A stretch of DNA of 64,000 nt from Adiantum capillus-veneris (lineage: Eukaryota > Streptophyta > Polypodiopsida > Polypodiales > Pteridaceae): positions 8,709,526-8,773,525 of the forward strand of contig CM043959.1 of assembly GCA_014529385.2 (NCBI GenBank), written 5' to 3'. Made by a program: the position numbers and the translations under genes. The notes beneath the pieces were generated by a model. It searched no databases. It was not told where the DNA came from and was given only the letters and a program-made list of their open reading frames with translations. This document shows, piece by piece, positions 22,379 to 31,600 of this stretch (the first letter of the stretch is position 1; every line of letters starts with the position of its first letter).

Positions 22379-22419
22379 GCGCCGAAAAACTCAGATCTGA
22401 GATCTGAGTTTTTGGGCGC
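22379..22419. repeat. Hairpin, 19-bp arms
   Basis: GCGCCGAAAAACTCAGATC pairs with GATCTGAGTTTTTGGGCGC around a TGA loop, with one mismatch. It lies between the microsatellites and the CACTA right subterminal repeats. Confidence 0.88.
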
Positions 22420-22445
22420 TCTCTATTATTTTTTTTAGCCCAACC

Positions 22446-22553
22446 GGTGTCGCTATGAGCGTCGCAAATTTACAAGTAAATTTGCGACGCTCATAGCGAC
22501 CCCAGGAAAATTTTTTTTGAGCGTCGCTGTGTGAGCGTCGCTAATATGAATAG
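22446..22553. repeat. CACTA right subterminal repeats with 25-bp perfect hairpin
   Basis: Arms 22449-22473 and 22476-22500 are perfectly complementary around a two-base loop and consist of the GTCGCTATGAGCGTCGC motif plus AAATTTAC. GAGCGTCGCT occurs twice more before the TIR. The motifs match those at the left end. Confidence 0.92.
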
Positions 22554-22565
22554 CCTCTTGTAGTG
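22554..22565 (-). repeat. CACTA right terminal inverted repeat
   Basis: CCTCTTGTAGTG, followed by target duplication ACC at 22566-22568. Confidence 0.97.
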
Positions 22566-22568
22566 ACC

Positions 22569-22746
22569 TCGACCAGCTTATACCCCACGTAGGAGGAGGA
22601 GAAAACATCCTCTCTAGCAACTGCATGATACTCTTGCAAAATAGAAATTTTTTTAATTTGCAAGCCGCATCCAACATGACATTCAAGATCATAAACTTCT
22701 TGTAGGCCTGGCAGACATCTTCCTGTATTGATAGGGAAATTCTCAT
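22569..22746 (-). pseudogene. gypsy-A pre-gag small reading frame, 5' part (split by CACTA)
   Basis: ATG at 22746 opens a frame (MRISLSIQEDVCQAYKKFMI) that runs into the CACTA insertion. After removing the CACTA and one ACC copy it continues without a shift at 14520 and ends at a TAG near 14366. The total is 333 nt including the stop. It lies between primer-binding site and gag. I do not recognise the product; it has hydrophobic and Lys-rich patches. It may be a fortuitous leader frame, but its continuity across an 8-kb insertion independently supports the CACTA boundaries. Confidence 0.5.
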
Positions 22747-22843
22747 TTCCTCACTTTCAAAATATACTACAATTATAATTGCAAGATTACTTAGTAAACC
22801 CTCATATTGTTAACCTTTCTCCCTAGGTTCAAGACCTTACTAA

Positions 22844-22860
22844 CTCATGCTCTAATACCA
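22844..22860 (-). promoter_or_regulatory. gypsy-A primer-binding site (initiator Met tRNA type)
   Basis: On the minus strand it reads TGGTATTAGAGCATGAG, two bases after the 5' LTR end. The first 12 bases match the plant initiator-Met primer site (TGGTATCAGAGC) with one mismatch. It orients the element and places its 5' LTR to the right. Confidence 0.82.
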
Positions 22861-22862
22861 AG

Positions 22863-23219
22863 TGAGAGATCCCCAAACCACAAACTCTATAAGTTGTGAT
22901 GGGGTCCTTGCCAGGTCTCTAGGCCCAATGAAAAACAAGTCTCTAACTACGAAAAGTGCAAAGAGAGGACCCTTACCATTAACAATGGTTTGAGACCATG
23001 GGCCTAGAAAAAGACCTAATCAAGTCTCGCAAGCAAAAAGTTGGACAATAATCCTAAAAGATTAAAAACTTTTTTGCACCTATAAATTCCGCATAGGTCT
23101 AAGGAATCCATTTTCAACACTTTTTTCCCTCTACAAGTGTGAGAGCACAACCATTGGTAGATTCCCCTTCCAATGGAGAAGTTTACTAAATAACATTGGT
23201 GCAAAAATGGATAGTTACC
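22863..23219 (-). repeat. gypsy-A 5' LTR, 3' portion (interrupted by gypsy-B)
   Basis: Aligns, with divergence, to the last ~340 bp of the solo LTR at 33041-35876 read on the other strand (shared blocks include CCTAGAGACCTG, AAACCATTG and GGTAACTATCCA). The right flank of gypsy-B (from 39591) continues the alignment, so gypsy-B landed inside this LTR and duplicated TTACC (23215-23219). Confidence 0.85.
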
Positions 23220-23696
23220 TGGAATTGGAGTTGATCTCTTGAGACATCTAATTCCAGTGTTAGAATATTTCAGCTACTAGTGTGAGAAGATTTCAAACAG
23301 TGGACTGGACAGAAATCAGAAACTAGACTCGAATTTGGAAACTGGAATAAGAATGAGACTTATGTACTGGAAATAATGTTCAGATTCAGAATACTGGACA
23401 AGAAGTAAGTGTAACTGGAATATCTGCCATGATTGGGATTACAGATAAAAGATTACAGTGAATATGATTTACAAAGAGAGTACAGCTCCTGACAACAACT
23501 GCCAATGATTCTCAAGTACAAGTGTAGCCAAAATGCTAACCCAAATGATAACAACTGCCAACCCAATTACAATGTAATGGGCCCTATTTATACACTTCGG
23601 GTTTACTGTAGTAATTACCATAGTAACTACTAAGTAATTCGCTGCCCATCTCCTAAGAGAACGTTCCGACATAGCAAAACTATCCAATCGTCTACA
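23220..23696 (-). repeat. gypsy-B 3' LTR (477 bp)
   Basis: TGGAATTGG...GTCTACA on +. It matches the 5' LTR with about 5 percent substitutions by eye and two small indels. LTR divergence of this size means an insertion clearly older than the TRIM inside the element. Confidence 0.95.
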
Positions 23697-23713
23697 TCCT
23701 TCCCTTCTTTCTT
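23697..23713 (-). promoter_or_regulatory. gypsy-B polypurine tract
   Basis: On the minus strand AAGAAAGAAGGGAAGGA directly abuts the 3' LTR. Seventeen purines in a row; this would prime plus-strand synthesis. Confidence 0.92.
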
Positions 23714-24407
23714 GAATTTTGGCAAGATTTCAATTTTTTTGAAAAATTCCCCTGTCCGATTCTCATGTTGGGAACGGGCTTGACCACTGACAGAGTGGCC
23801 ATGCAAAGATTGCGAGAGGCAGCTGAAAAGGCCAAGGTAGAGCTCTCATCAGGCCAAGGTAGAGCTCTCATCTCTACCTTCCAACAAAGGAAGAAAAGTC
23901 ACCACTGAATTCTGAGATGGAACTACCTATTATCCTTCCATTGAACCGTCTTCCGTTTGCCCTTTGACCTGGAGGGTGCCTGAGAAGTCCCAGTACCAAC
24001 ATTCTCATTCTGAATCAGTCAGTAGATGGCCTCCTGCTCAAGCTGATCCCGCCTTTTTGTGGTCATCTCTACTTCATAAGGCGTGAGGGAATGATAGGTT
24101 TTGGTGTCAGGATCATAGAGTGTACGCCTGCCCTTGGTAATCGTGGTTCAAGATAGCTTATGACAATGCGAAGCAGTATGGATCCACCCTTCTAGAAGAG
24201 GATGATTAGTTTTGACTCGAGCTTCGAAAAGAATCTCAGCCATCTCCCTATACTATCGTGCCAGACCCTCCTTAGCTGCAATATCCTTTTCATGCAATTT
24301 AGAAGATTCAACAGTAAGTTGCAGCAACTAATTAGTAATCTTAGTCAGGCCTCTGATCTGAAATCTCCACTGACCCATACACATCCGGATCCTATGCATC
24401 TCCTCTT
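23714..24407. other. gypsy-B 3' non-coding stretch
   Basis: No persuasive reading frame. It contains an imperfect short direct repeat (AGCTGAAAAGGCCAAGGTAG region, with GCCAAGGTAGAGCTCTCATC twice at 23833-23872). It may be untranslated or decayed end of the accessory coding region. Confidence 0.5.
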
Positions 24408-24911
24408 TTAGTGACTGAATATCATTGATTCAGAGAGCATCATTGAACAGCGTTTGCCAAGTCTTCCATTCCACAGTCGATCGCTCATACCAATCATGAA
24501 GCTCATCAGTAATCTTGAAGTATGTAAGGCGATCAATTGGTTCTGGATGTTGAGGATATAGTACTGGAAAGAATCTTGGCAGCTCCATCTCTCTTGCTGA
24601 AAAGGCATACAAGGGAACTGGAGAATCAGACACAAATTCTAAAAAATTGAGAACAGCCTGTTCTCTTGCTGCATCATCTTTGTGGTGATTCTCACTAGCT
24701 GGAACAATTTTCAGAGAGCCGTTGCCTATGTTCCGACTGACATTCTAGTCTGAGGTCCTTTGCTAGTGGCTGTCTGATCCTCAAGAATGGATCTGACTCT
24801 CTAATCCAAAACTCCTCTAGCAATTTGCATCTACACCAAAACCTCCTTTAACTATTCCCTAACATCTTTCATACATCTGTAAGTTGGTTTGTTTCCCAGC
24901 AGAAGTTATAA
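24408..24911 (-). pseudogene. gypsy-B accessory coding region, last segment
   Basis: The segment 24633-24430 reads ARELELP-like text: FSAREMELPRFFPVLYPQHP, then DELHDWYERSTVEWKTWQTL. The Trp/Tyr-rich, evenly mixed composition looks like real protein. I do not recognise the family. It is separated from the preceding accessory segment by stops at 24640-24911. Confidence 0.45.
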
Positions 24912-26196
24912 TTATAGGGCAAGAGAGCGACAATCTGCAGTAGACTGTCTTTGCAAGTGTGGATTGGTCACTCTCTCGTTAGCAGTGAGTATCCATTCAG
25001 GAACTCTTTCCAACAGCTGGATTCTGTTGGGATGCATAGGCAAACGGAAAGCTTCTTGATCATGGAAAGCCGCTGATTTCCAATGCTCCACCATTTCCCT
25101 GGCTCCAACATACAGTCTCTGAAACCGTTCCAAATCAGACAAGAGATCATCATCCTCCAGATACAATCTGGTTATGGAGGCATGTTGATGTCTCAATTGA
25201 CTGTTCAGGGTAATAAGCTGCAAAGAATGTTGATGATCATCAGCGGATCCATCATCCTGCACTTTCATTTTTCCTTTAGCCTCCCTATTGAGCTGGGACT
25301 GATCAGCTGGGCTAATTCCCAGTGTGACTAGGTTGATGTTCTTCAGACTACTGATTAACCGACTGGTGCCCTTCATTCTGTCCTTCCCGCTGGCCCTCAT
25401 TCTGGCCTGGCTGGTCTGGCTGTGACTGGCGTCCTTCGGTTGGCCCTGTACCACCAGTACCAGGTCCTCAAGGTGGAGATGGTGGTGGGACATCATCATC
25501 ATCATCATTTGTATGCCCTTCTTCTTGGTCATCCTCCTCCTTATCAGCTCCATCATCCTTGTCTTCTGCTTCATCCGAAGAAGTCTGATGCTCAATATAA
25601 TCCAATATGGCTTGACTCATCAAAGCAGTATTATACTCGGTCACTTTTTCCTGCAAATCACTCTGCATACTTTCCATCAAAGACTTCAAATTTTCTAAAT
25701 CAAAAACTGCATTGCCTGCTAGATTTAGAATTTCAGCCAGGCTATTATAAATGTATCTTTCAGTAAGATAAGCCTTCAGAGCTGTATGGCGAATCAACAG
25801 GGAGTTGTATTCCACCTGATTTATTTTGAGCATTATTTCAGCCCGTTCTACAGCTCGTAGTGCTTCATTCCTTTGATTCTTGATGATCATTATCTCAGAT
25901 TCAGCCTTAGCTAGCTTCTTGTTTAATAACTCATTAACCCTCTCTGAATGAGCTTCCAGTAACCTGTGTTGTATGTTTTGCTCTTCCCGTGCTTTCTGGA
26001 GCTTTTGAATTTGATCTTCAGCCTCCTTCAAGTCAACTTTAACCTTTTTCACTTCATCTTCTGACCCAGCAGCCTCCACTAGTTGTCCCATACAAGTGAC
26101 AATAGTATTGCAAGAAGACTGTATGAGGACTGAACATTTTTCCTTTACTGCAGCTGGATCCGAATCAGTAGGCTCATATATCGTTACTGGAGCCAT
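24912..26196 (-). pseudogene. gypsy-B accessory coding region: coiled coil, acidic linker, C-terminal module
   Basis: ATG at 26196 opens 242 codons. The N-terminal part has no family match; a strong coiled coil with heptad Leu/Ile (EAEDQIQKLQKAREEQN to EKVTEYNTALMSQ) is followed by a very acidic, Asp-rich linker and PPPSPP. After a TGA at 25468 the frame carries on in a Gly/Gln/Pro-rich repeat (GQNEGQREGQNEGHQ). A frameshift then leads to LEDDDLLSDLERFQRLYVGA, HWKSAAFHDQEAFRLPMHPN and LERVPEWILTANER. It lies 3' of integrase, where Tat and Athila relatives sometimes carry extra frames. The function is unknown. It does not look like an envelope: no signal peptide or membrane segment is seen. 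Confidence 0.55.
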
Positions 26197-26378
26197 GTAA
26201 GGTAAAGTTGCATAATCAGCTTTTCATAACAGAAGATGCGCTTTCAGTGGATGGGTCTGCATTTGCTGCAACTTGTCCTGTTTCACTAGGTGCAGAATGT
26301 GTTCAGTATTTGGAGTAGAAACTCCACCTGGAAAAGTCAAAGAAGCTGGGCCTTTGCCTTTGTCCACTAACTGGTCTG

Positions 26379-26777
26379 CTACCTTCTCAGAAGTTGCTGC
26401 TTGGCCTGATCTTTTCTAGAACCACTAGCAACTGCATTTTGTCCTACTGACTGGCTAGGCAGAGTCTTCTGAGCAGGTTGCTTCTCTGTTTGGCTCACTA
26501 TAGCTTTCTTAGTATTCATTGTCTTGACTTGGCTTTCTATCTGCTTTGTGAGTGTAGTCTTTGGCTTCTTTGAACTGCCAGCCTGTTCTTTAGTGGCTTT
26601 CCTTTTCAGGTCTATTGAAGTAGTCTGACTGTCTGTTGCTTCGTCGTTTGAGGACAGCTCAATGTTCTTGGGCTCAGAAACCGGCTTCTCGCTCCGAGCC
26701 TTTTTTTGCTTGCTCATGAACATCTGCAGAAGTGGCCCAATACAAAAATTGCCAAATATACCAAGCTTTAAAAACAT
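26379..26777 (-). pseudogene. gypsy-B accessory coding region: basic linker
   Basis: A Lys/Ser/Gln-rich, low-complexity segment with possible nuclear localisation clusters (SKQKKARSEK, GSSKKPKTTLTKQ). It lies directly after the globular segment 27258-26779, from which it is separated only by the stop at 26779-26781. Probably the disordered middle of the same accessory protein. Confidence 0.5.
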
Positions 26778-26778
26778 T

Positions 26779-27300
26779 TTAGGATTTTAGCTTGGCAGTT
26801 TGCTGGACCACATTGTGTGGCAGGATATGACAAAGGTTAATAGGAACCTTTGGAACCAATATCTTGTCCAATAGCATAGCAAAAAGTTTCTCGGATACAT
26901 ACGTTGGATTGTTCTTAAGGCTTACTACTCCAGCCACAAACCTGTAAGCGTTGGAAGCTTCCAGTCCTGCTACTCGAACACCTTGACTACTTGCCTTGCA
27001 CTTACGTTTAGCCGCTTCATCCTCCTTCAGGGCTATACTTATTTGTTGTGGAGTTGCCACAGATGGTTTGGGCTCATTGGACATCCGGAATGCAAAAGCT
27101 ATGGTTTCCAATGTAACCGACACCTTTCTACCATTCACCATGGCACTACTATCTTCAGTGTCGAAAGAATCAAGAACTTGCTTTATGATATCTGCGTCAA
27201 AAGAAATTCTTGTAGCTTGCAACACAACTCTGAGATCCCATAGTTGTAGCAAAGTCATTGCTTGGTCGGTGAATACATAACGCTGGATTTTACTGTACGG
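26779..27300 (-). pseudogene. gypsy-B accessory coding region: globular N-terminal module
   Basis: Reads RVVLQATRISFDADIIKQVL, SFDTEDSSAMVNGRKVSVTL, ETIAFAFRMSNEPKP, then EKLFAMLLDKILVPKVPINL and CHILPHNVVQQTAKL. The layout (a conserved VNG-x-x-V-x-VT-x-E-x-I-x-x-A-F block before a helical part) loosely recalls the plant-transposon/mobile-type domains that some Athila and Tat elements carry outside gag-pol. I could not confirm that by eye. Stop at 26781-26779. Confidence 0.5.
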
Positions 27301-28538
27301 TATGATGGGAAGACTTGCCTTTGTAGCAACAACTATGGCTTGGGTTTTCTCGAGAGACTCCTACATCTTGTCTGAGCGTTTCCTTCTACCCATACACTGT
27401 GAAGACGATGAAACGGGCGAAGGAGAGGAAGACTTAATTGAGGTGTCAATGCTGTACCATGGTGTCGCTCGCAAGGCTAGCTGACAGTCAACTGTCTCTT
27501 TAGAGCTCGAGGTCTGCGACTATAGCGAAAAAACTTCAGAGCTCGGCGATGGCGAATGATTAATAGGAGGAAAACGTCGCGCAGGGGATTTGTGAGGAAA
27601 AATGCCAACTCTCCTGACTGTTATACGTGTTCGCGCCATAAAAGCTCCACCACTCACCGTTCCTAGACTTGTGTGCGTCGCTACTGTCATGGAAAACATG
27701 CATTGGACAAGAATGCGACCCATCCTTAAAATGATTACTATTGGCGTGCCATCTGACCGTTGGGCGCTTAAAAATTGAAAAGTGTGTTCCCACTGATACT
27801 CGACTGGTTTCCAGTTTTGCATGATCATATTGGTACTGATTCTAAGATCAGTCTGGTTTGGTTCTACTAGTACTGGTTCTGAAATTGGAACTGGTTGCAC
27901 ATGAAAAAGTCCAAAAATTGCTGATTCTGGTATCTCTTGCTCAACAGTTCCCAGTTCCTTAGTACCTTGTTCTTGCTCATTCTCTCTAGCCTCTGAATAA
28001 TAAAGCTTGATCTTTGCACCATTATATACTCCTGACAACAATAATCCAGATAAATCTTTCAGTCTGATTGTACCATTGGAGAAGACACAGTCTACCTCAA
28101 ACGGTCCTGCCCGAGAAATCTTCAGGTTTGGCTTCTTTGGACCCACTCTAAACTGATATAGAAGCACCAAATCTCTTTTCTGAAATTCCTGAGCTTTCAT
28201 TCGGGGATCATGCCAGTGCTTCCTTTGTTGTTGAACAATTTCTTGTTCCAACATAGCCCGTTGCCTGAGTTCATCTAACTTCATCAGTTCATCTAGGTGC
28301 TTTTTCAGATTGTGGTTGAAGTCTAAGCCATACTTCACAGCCATTCTCATACTTGGGATACACAAACTCCATAGGAACCACAGCTTCAGTTCCATACACC
28401 ATTCTGAATGATGTCATTCTAGTAGTGACCTTATAAGCTATCCTATACGCCCATAGAGCAGTCTGGAGTTTCAAATCCCACTGGTCTGGTTTCTTTTGCA
28501 CTACCTTAGTGAGAATAGTCTTGATTGTCTTGTTGCTA
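27301..28538 (-). pseudogene. gypsy-B integrase C-terminal half
   Basis: On the minus strand after the TRIM: VVQKKPDQWDLKLQTALWAY, KVTTRMTSFRMVYGTEAVVP, then a frameshift near 28370 and the C-terminal domain QQQRKHWHDPRMKAQEFQKR, DLVLLYQFRVGPKKPNLKIS, RAGPFEVDCVF and NGAKIKLYYSE. The last is the GPY/F-type DNA-binding module. A long unrelated tail follows to a stop at 27520. The core's upstream half continues at 31472 on the far side of the TRIM, in the same order, which proves the TRIM insertion. Confidence 0.88.
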
Positions 28539-28543
28539 CTTTC

Positions 28544-28685
28544 TGTTGAGCTTATATGTGAAGCTACTCAATATATGGCTTCTCTATATATGGCACCCAG
28601 GTCCCCTCTATATATACATCATCTCATGTGTGTATTCTACACACTTTGGGGTTCTACTTCTGTGTTCTCTCCTTCTCTCTCAACA
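28544..28685 (+). repeat. TRIM 5' LTR (142 bp)
   Basis: TGTTGAGCTTATATGTGAAG...TCTCTCAACA. Contains TATATA-rich stretches (28590-28615) that could act as a promoter. Identical to 31325-31466 except for base 7. Confidence 0.97.
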
Positions 28686-28701
28686 TGGTATCAGAGCAGT
28701 A
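28686..28701 (+). promoter_or_regulatory. TRIM primer-binding site (initiator Met tRNA)
   Basis: TGGTATCAGAGCAGTA directly abuts the 5' LTR. The first 12 bases equal the standard plant initiator-Met primer site. The copia element here has TGGTATCAGAGCGGTA. Confidence 0.95.
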
Positions 28702-28740
28702 CGTTTTTGTTTTCGATTTTTCTCCTGATCAAAATCGATA

Positions 28741-29935
28741 TTGCAGAAACTACCCGTTTGAGGAATCGGAATCGATGTGGTCTACAACTTTGCAAAAGGA
28801 AGTTTCTTCAAATTCTGCACCGATTTTGAGTTATCGTTCACGGACTGCGTACATACCTGAAAAACAGCTTCCGCGTTTTGTTTTTGATTTTTCTGCTAAT
28901 TGGAAACGATTTTGCAGAAACTACCCTCGAAAGACCGGAATCGACGTGGTCTACAACTTTGCAGAAGGAAGTTTTTTCAAATTATGCACCGATTTTGAGT
29001 TATCGTTCGCGGACTGCGTACATACCTAAAAAGCAACTTCTACTTTTTGTTTTTGATTTTTCTGCTAATTCGAAACGATTTTGCAGAAACTACCCGCAGG
29101 GGAGAGCGGAAGCGATGTGCTCTACAACTTTGCAGAAGGAAGTTTCTTCAAATTCTGCACCGATTTGGAGTTATCGTTCACGGACTGCGTACATACCTGA
29201 AAAACAGCTTCCACGTTTTGTTTTTGATTTTTCTGCTGATTGGAAACGATTTTGCAGAAACTACTCGGGAAAGAGACCGGAATCGATGTGGTCTACAACT
29301 TTGCAGAAGAAAGTTTTTCCAAATTCTGCACCGATTTTGAGTTATCGCTCGCGGACTGCGTACATACCTAAAAAGCAACTTTCGCTTTTTGTTTTTGATT
29401 TTCTGCTAATTCGAAACGATTTTACAGAAACTACTCGCGTGGGAGACCGAAATCGATGTGGTCTACAACTTTGCAGAAGGAAGTGTTTTCAAATTCTGCA
29501 CCGATTTTGAGTTATCATTCGCGGACTGCGTACATACATGAAAAGCAACTTTCGCTTTTTGTTTTTGATTTTTTTGCTAATTGAAAATGATTTTTCAGAA
29601 ACTACCCGCGAGAGAGACCGGAATGGATGTGGTCTACAACTTTGCAGATAGAAGTGTTTTCAAATTCTGCACCGATTTTGAGTTATCGTTCGCGGACTGC
29701 GTACATACATAAAAAGCAATTTCCGTTTTTTGTTTTTTATTTTTCTGCTTATTGAAAACGATTTTGCAGAAACTACCCGCGTGAGAGACCGGAATCGATG
29801 TGTTCTACAACTTTGCAGAAGAAACTATCCGCTATGGGAGACCGGAATCGATGTGGTCTATAACTTTGCAGAAGGAAGTTTCTCTAAATTCTGCACCGAT
29901 TTTGGGTTATCAACTCGGACTGCGAATATGTTTGA
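28741..29935 (+). repeat. ~170-bp tandem array inside the TRIM, seven units
   Basis: The phrase TTGCAGAAACTACCCG (or close) recurs at about 28741, 28912, 29081, 29252, 29422, 29592 and 29763: spacings 169-171 bp. Each unit also carries GGAATCGATGTGGTCTACAA and GCGGACTGCGTACATACCT. The last unit is rearranged (29815-29935). Some units keep an open frame because 171 is a multiple of three (28878-29510), but unit lengths vary and frames are not kept, so I treat this as non-coding. Confidence 0.95.
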
Positions 29936-30199
29936 AAATCAAAATTTTACTTTTTGCTTTTGATTTTTCTCATAATTGAAAACTTCTCAATTATATTTTT
30001 CTTCATCAATCATATATTTGTTACTGACGTAACTTTGCTGCAGAAGCCAGTTACACATCGTTCCGATTCAGTCGAGCCGTTGATGATCGTCCAAATTCTA
30101 TCGAGCTACTGTTGGTACATGATCTTTTGTTATATGATATACTCGTTCATTGATTCTCGTATAATTATTCTTTTAGAGATATAGTTTACGTCGTTTTAT

Positions 30200-30620
30200 T
30201 GATAATTTCTCATTGATACCATAGTGATTTTGATGGTACCATGATAATGTTTTGTTAATACTTTGGTCATGGTGATTTTCGTTGATACCATGATGATATG
30301 TCATTGATACCATGGTTATTCTCGGTGGTGCCATGATGATATTTCGTTGATACCATGGTTATTCTCGGTGATTCCATGATAATATTTCGTTGATTCCATG
30401 GTGATTTTTATTGATACCATGATGATGTTTTGTTGATACCATGGTTATTCTCGGTGATACCATGATGTTGTTTCGTTGATACCATGGTTATTCTCGGTGA
30501 TGCCATGATGATATTTCGTTGATACCATGGTTATTCTCAGTGATGCCATGATGTTGTTTCGTTGATACAATGATTATTCTCGGTGATATCATGATGCTTT
30601 TCGTTGATACCATGATCATT
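30200..30620 (+). repeat. Minisatellite TTGATACCATGGTTATTCTCGG
   Basis: Irregular tandem copies of a unit combining TTGATACCATGG, TTATTCTCGGTGAT and CCATGATGATATTTCG, about nine copies with substitutions. It follows the 170-bp array inside the TRIM. Confidence 0.9.
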
Positions 30621-31324
30621 TATTCATTTTTATTGACATAATGATGATATTTTGTTAATACTTTGATGGTATTCATTGATCACTACATTGATAAATGTTG
30701 TTTTATGTAGTATATACACATATCATTTGTATCACGTAATCACACATTTTGTACTTTTACGTTTATACTTTATGTACCATATGTTGTCATGCGTATATAT
30801 GTCGTCAAAAGAGTGGCGTCGCGAACCATCTCTTATGGCATTGTGAACGTAATTATTTCATTAACGATGCTAATAATTTTCATGACATGTTTTTTTTTGG
30901 AGTCTATGATCTATGCAGGATTGATCAAAGAATTGATTTTATGAAGACAAACTTGGTGACAATAAAAGATTTATGAAGATATGTTTGGTGATACCATATT
31001 GATGACAACATGAAGACATGTTTGGTGATGCGATATTGATGACAAGCTACACAGCAGATTCACGGAGACACTTTTGATTACAAGATAATCGATAGCTTTT
31101 ACACCTCTTTATTGAACCTTTGTATTCATTATTGTATTTGATAGGAGTAATGTAACTCCTCATAAAACATTCATTGTAAAAGGAGTGATGTAGCTCCTCG
31201 TAAACATTTGTATATTCAATGATTTTTATAATATAACGGTGGGTGTATATAGAGCTGTGGGTTTTTCCCTTGATCCCCCAAGGGTTTTTTCATCCACAGT
31301 TAGGGACCCTTATTTGAGCGGGGG

Positions 31325-31466
31325 TGTTGACCTTATATGTGAAGCTACTCAATATATGGCTTCTCTATATATGGCACCCAGGTCCCCTCTATATATACAT
31401 CATCTCATGTGTGTATTCTACACACTTTGGGGTTCTACTTCTGTGTTCTCTCCTTCTCTCTCAACA
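31325..31466 (+). repeat. TRIM 3' LTR (142 bp)
   Basis: Starts TGTTGACCTTATATG, preceded by the purine tract GAGCGGGGG (31316-31324) and followed by target duplication CTTTC (31467-31471). Confidence 0.97.
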
Positions 31467-31471
31467 CTTTC

Positions 31472-31600
31472 AGCCTGTCCATTGCATCTGGGATAGTAAG
31501 GAGTAGATTTTCGATGCTTGACTGAAAGCATATCCAATAGGATTTCCATAGTGTCATTAATAAAATGTGTTCCTTGATTTGACACAATCTCTACTGGACA
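31472..31600 (-). pseudogene. gypsy-B integrase core fragment
   Basis: Minus-strand text includes PVEIVSNQGTHFINDTMEIL and HRKSTPYYP, the second catalytic region (usual form SDQGTHF; here SNQ, so the Asp is lost). It joins directly to the end of the RNase H linker (ILRHCVPMEGRM), so the HHCC finger and first Asp block, roughly 400-450 bp by family length, are deleted. The TRIM interrupts it just after the NGQAE block. Confidence 0.82.

Larger units (their letters stand above)
20459..22445. other. CACTA non-coding end, repeat-rich
   Basis: The putative promoter side of the transposase gene. No coding region; long Ser/Leu or Cys/Val frames come from CT and GT tracts. It contains a dispersed duplication, a 50-bp minisatellite, microsatellites and a hairpin, each listed separately. 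A-rich CTAAATCTAA runs fill 20830-21060 and 21490-21610. Confidence 0.7.
14521..22565 (-). mobile_element. CACTA (En/Spm) DNA transposon, complete with TIRs
   Basis: Starts CACTACAAGAGG (14521) and ends CCTCTTGTAGTG (22565): 12-bp perfect inverted repeats with the diagnostic CACTA terminus. Both sides are flanked by ACC (14518-14520 and 22566-22568), the 3-bp duplication typical of the superfamily. Inside are subterminal GCGTCGCTAT/ATAGCGACGC repeats, a tnp2-type transposase gene (16706-20458, -) and a second En/Spm-type gene (15123-16433, -). A 1.9-kb non-coding repeat-rich end follows. It lies inside gypsy-A, and its removal rejoins a reading frame there. Total length is 8045 bp. Confidence 0.96.
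28544..31466 (+). mobile_element. TRIM/LARD-like non-autonomous LTR element with satellite-like interior
   Basis: Two 142-bp LTRs (28544-28685 and 31325-31466) differ by a single base. The flanks carry CTTTC on both sides (28539-28543, 31467-31471). A primer site (TGGTATCAGAGCAGTA) follows the first LTR at 28686 and a GAGCGGGGG tract precedes the second. No gag or pol is present. The interior holds seven ~170-bp tandem units (28741-29930), a ~45-60-bp minisatellite (30200-30620) and a 3' subterminal part closely similar to the copia element at 44876-50518. It was therefore probably moved by copia proteins. Near-identical LTRs indicate a young insertion. Confidence 0.95.

Noticed and set aside
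21896-22438. Frames rich in Ser/Leu and Cys/Val
   Set aside because: They are translations of CT, GT and GA microsatellites and a minisatellite.
28628-29510. Repeated-peptide frames in the TRIM
   Set aside because: Unit length varies between 169 and 171 bp, so the frame is not kept over the array; no start or family match.
28741-29935. Possible CRISPR-like array
   Set aside because: Units are fully repetitive with no unique spacers, and the context is eukaryotic retroelements.
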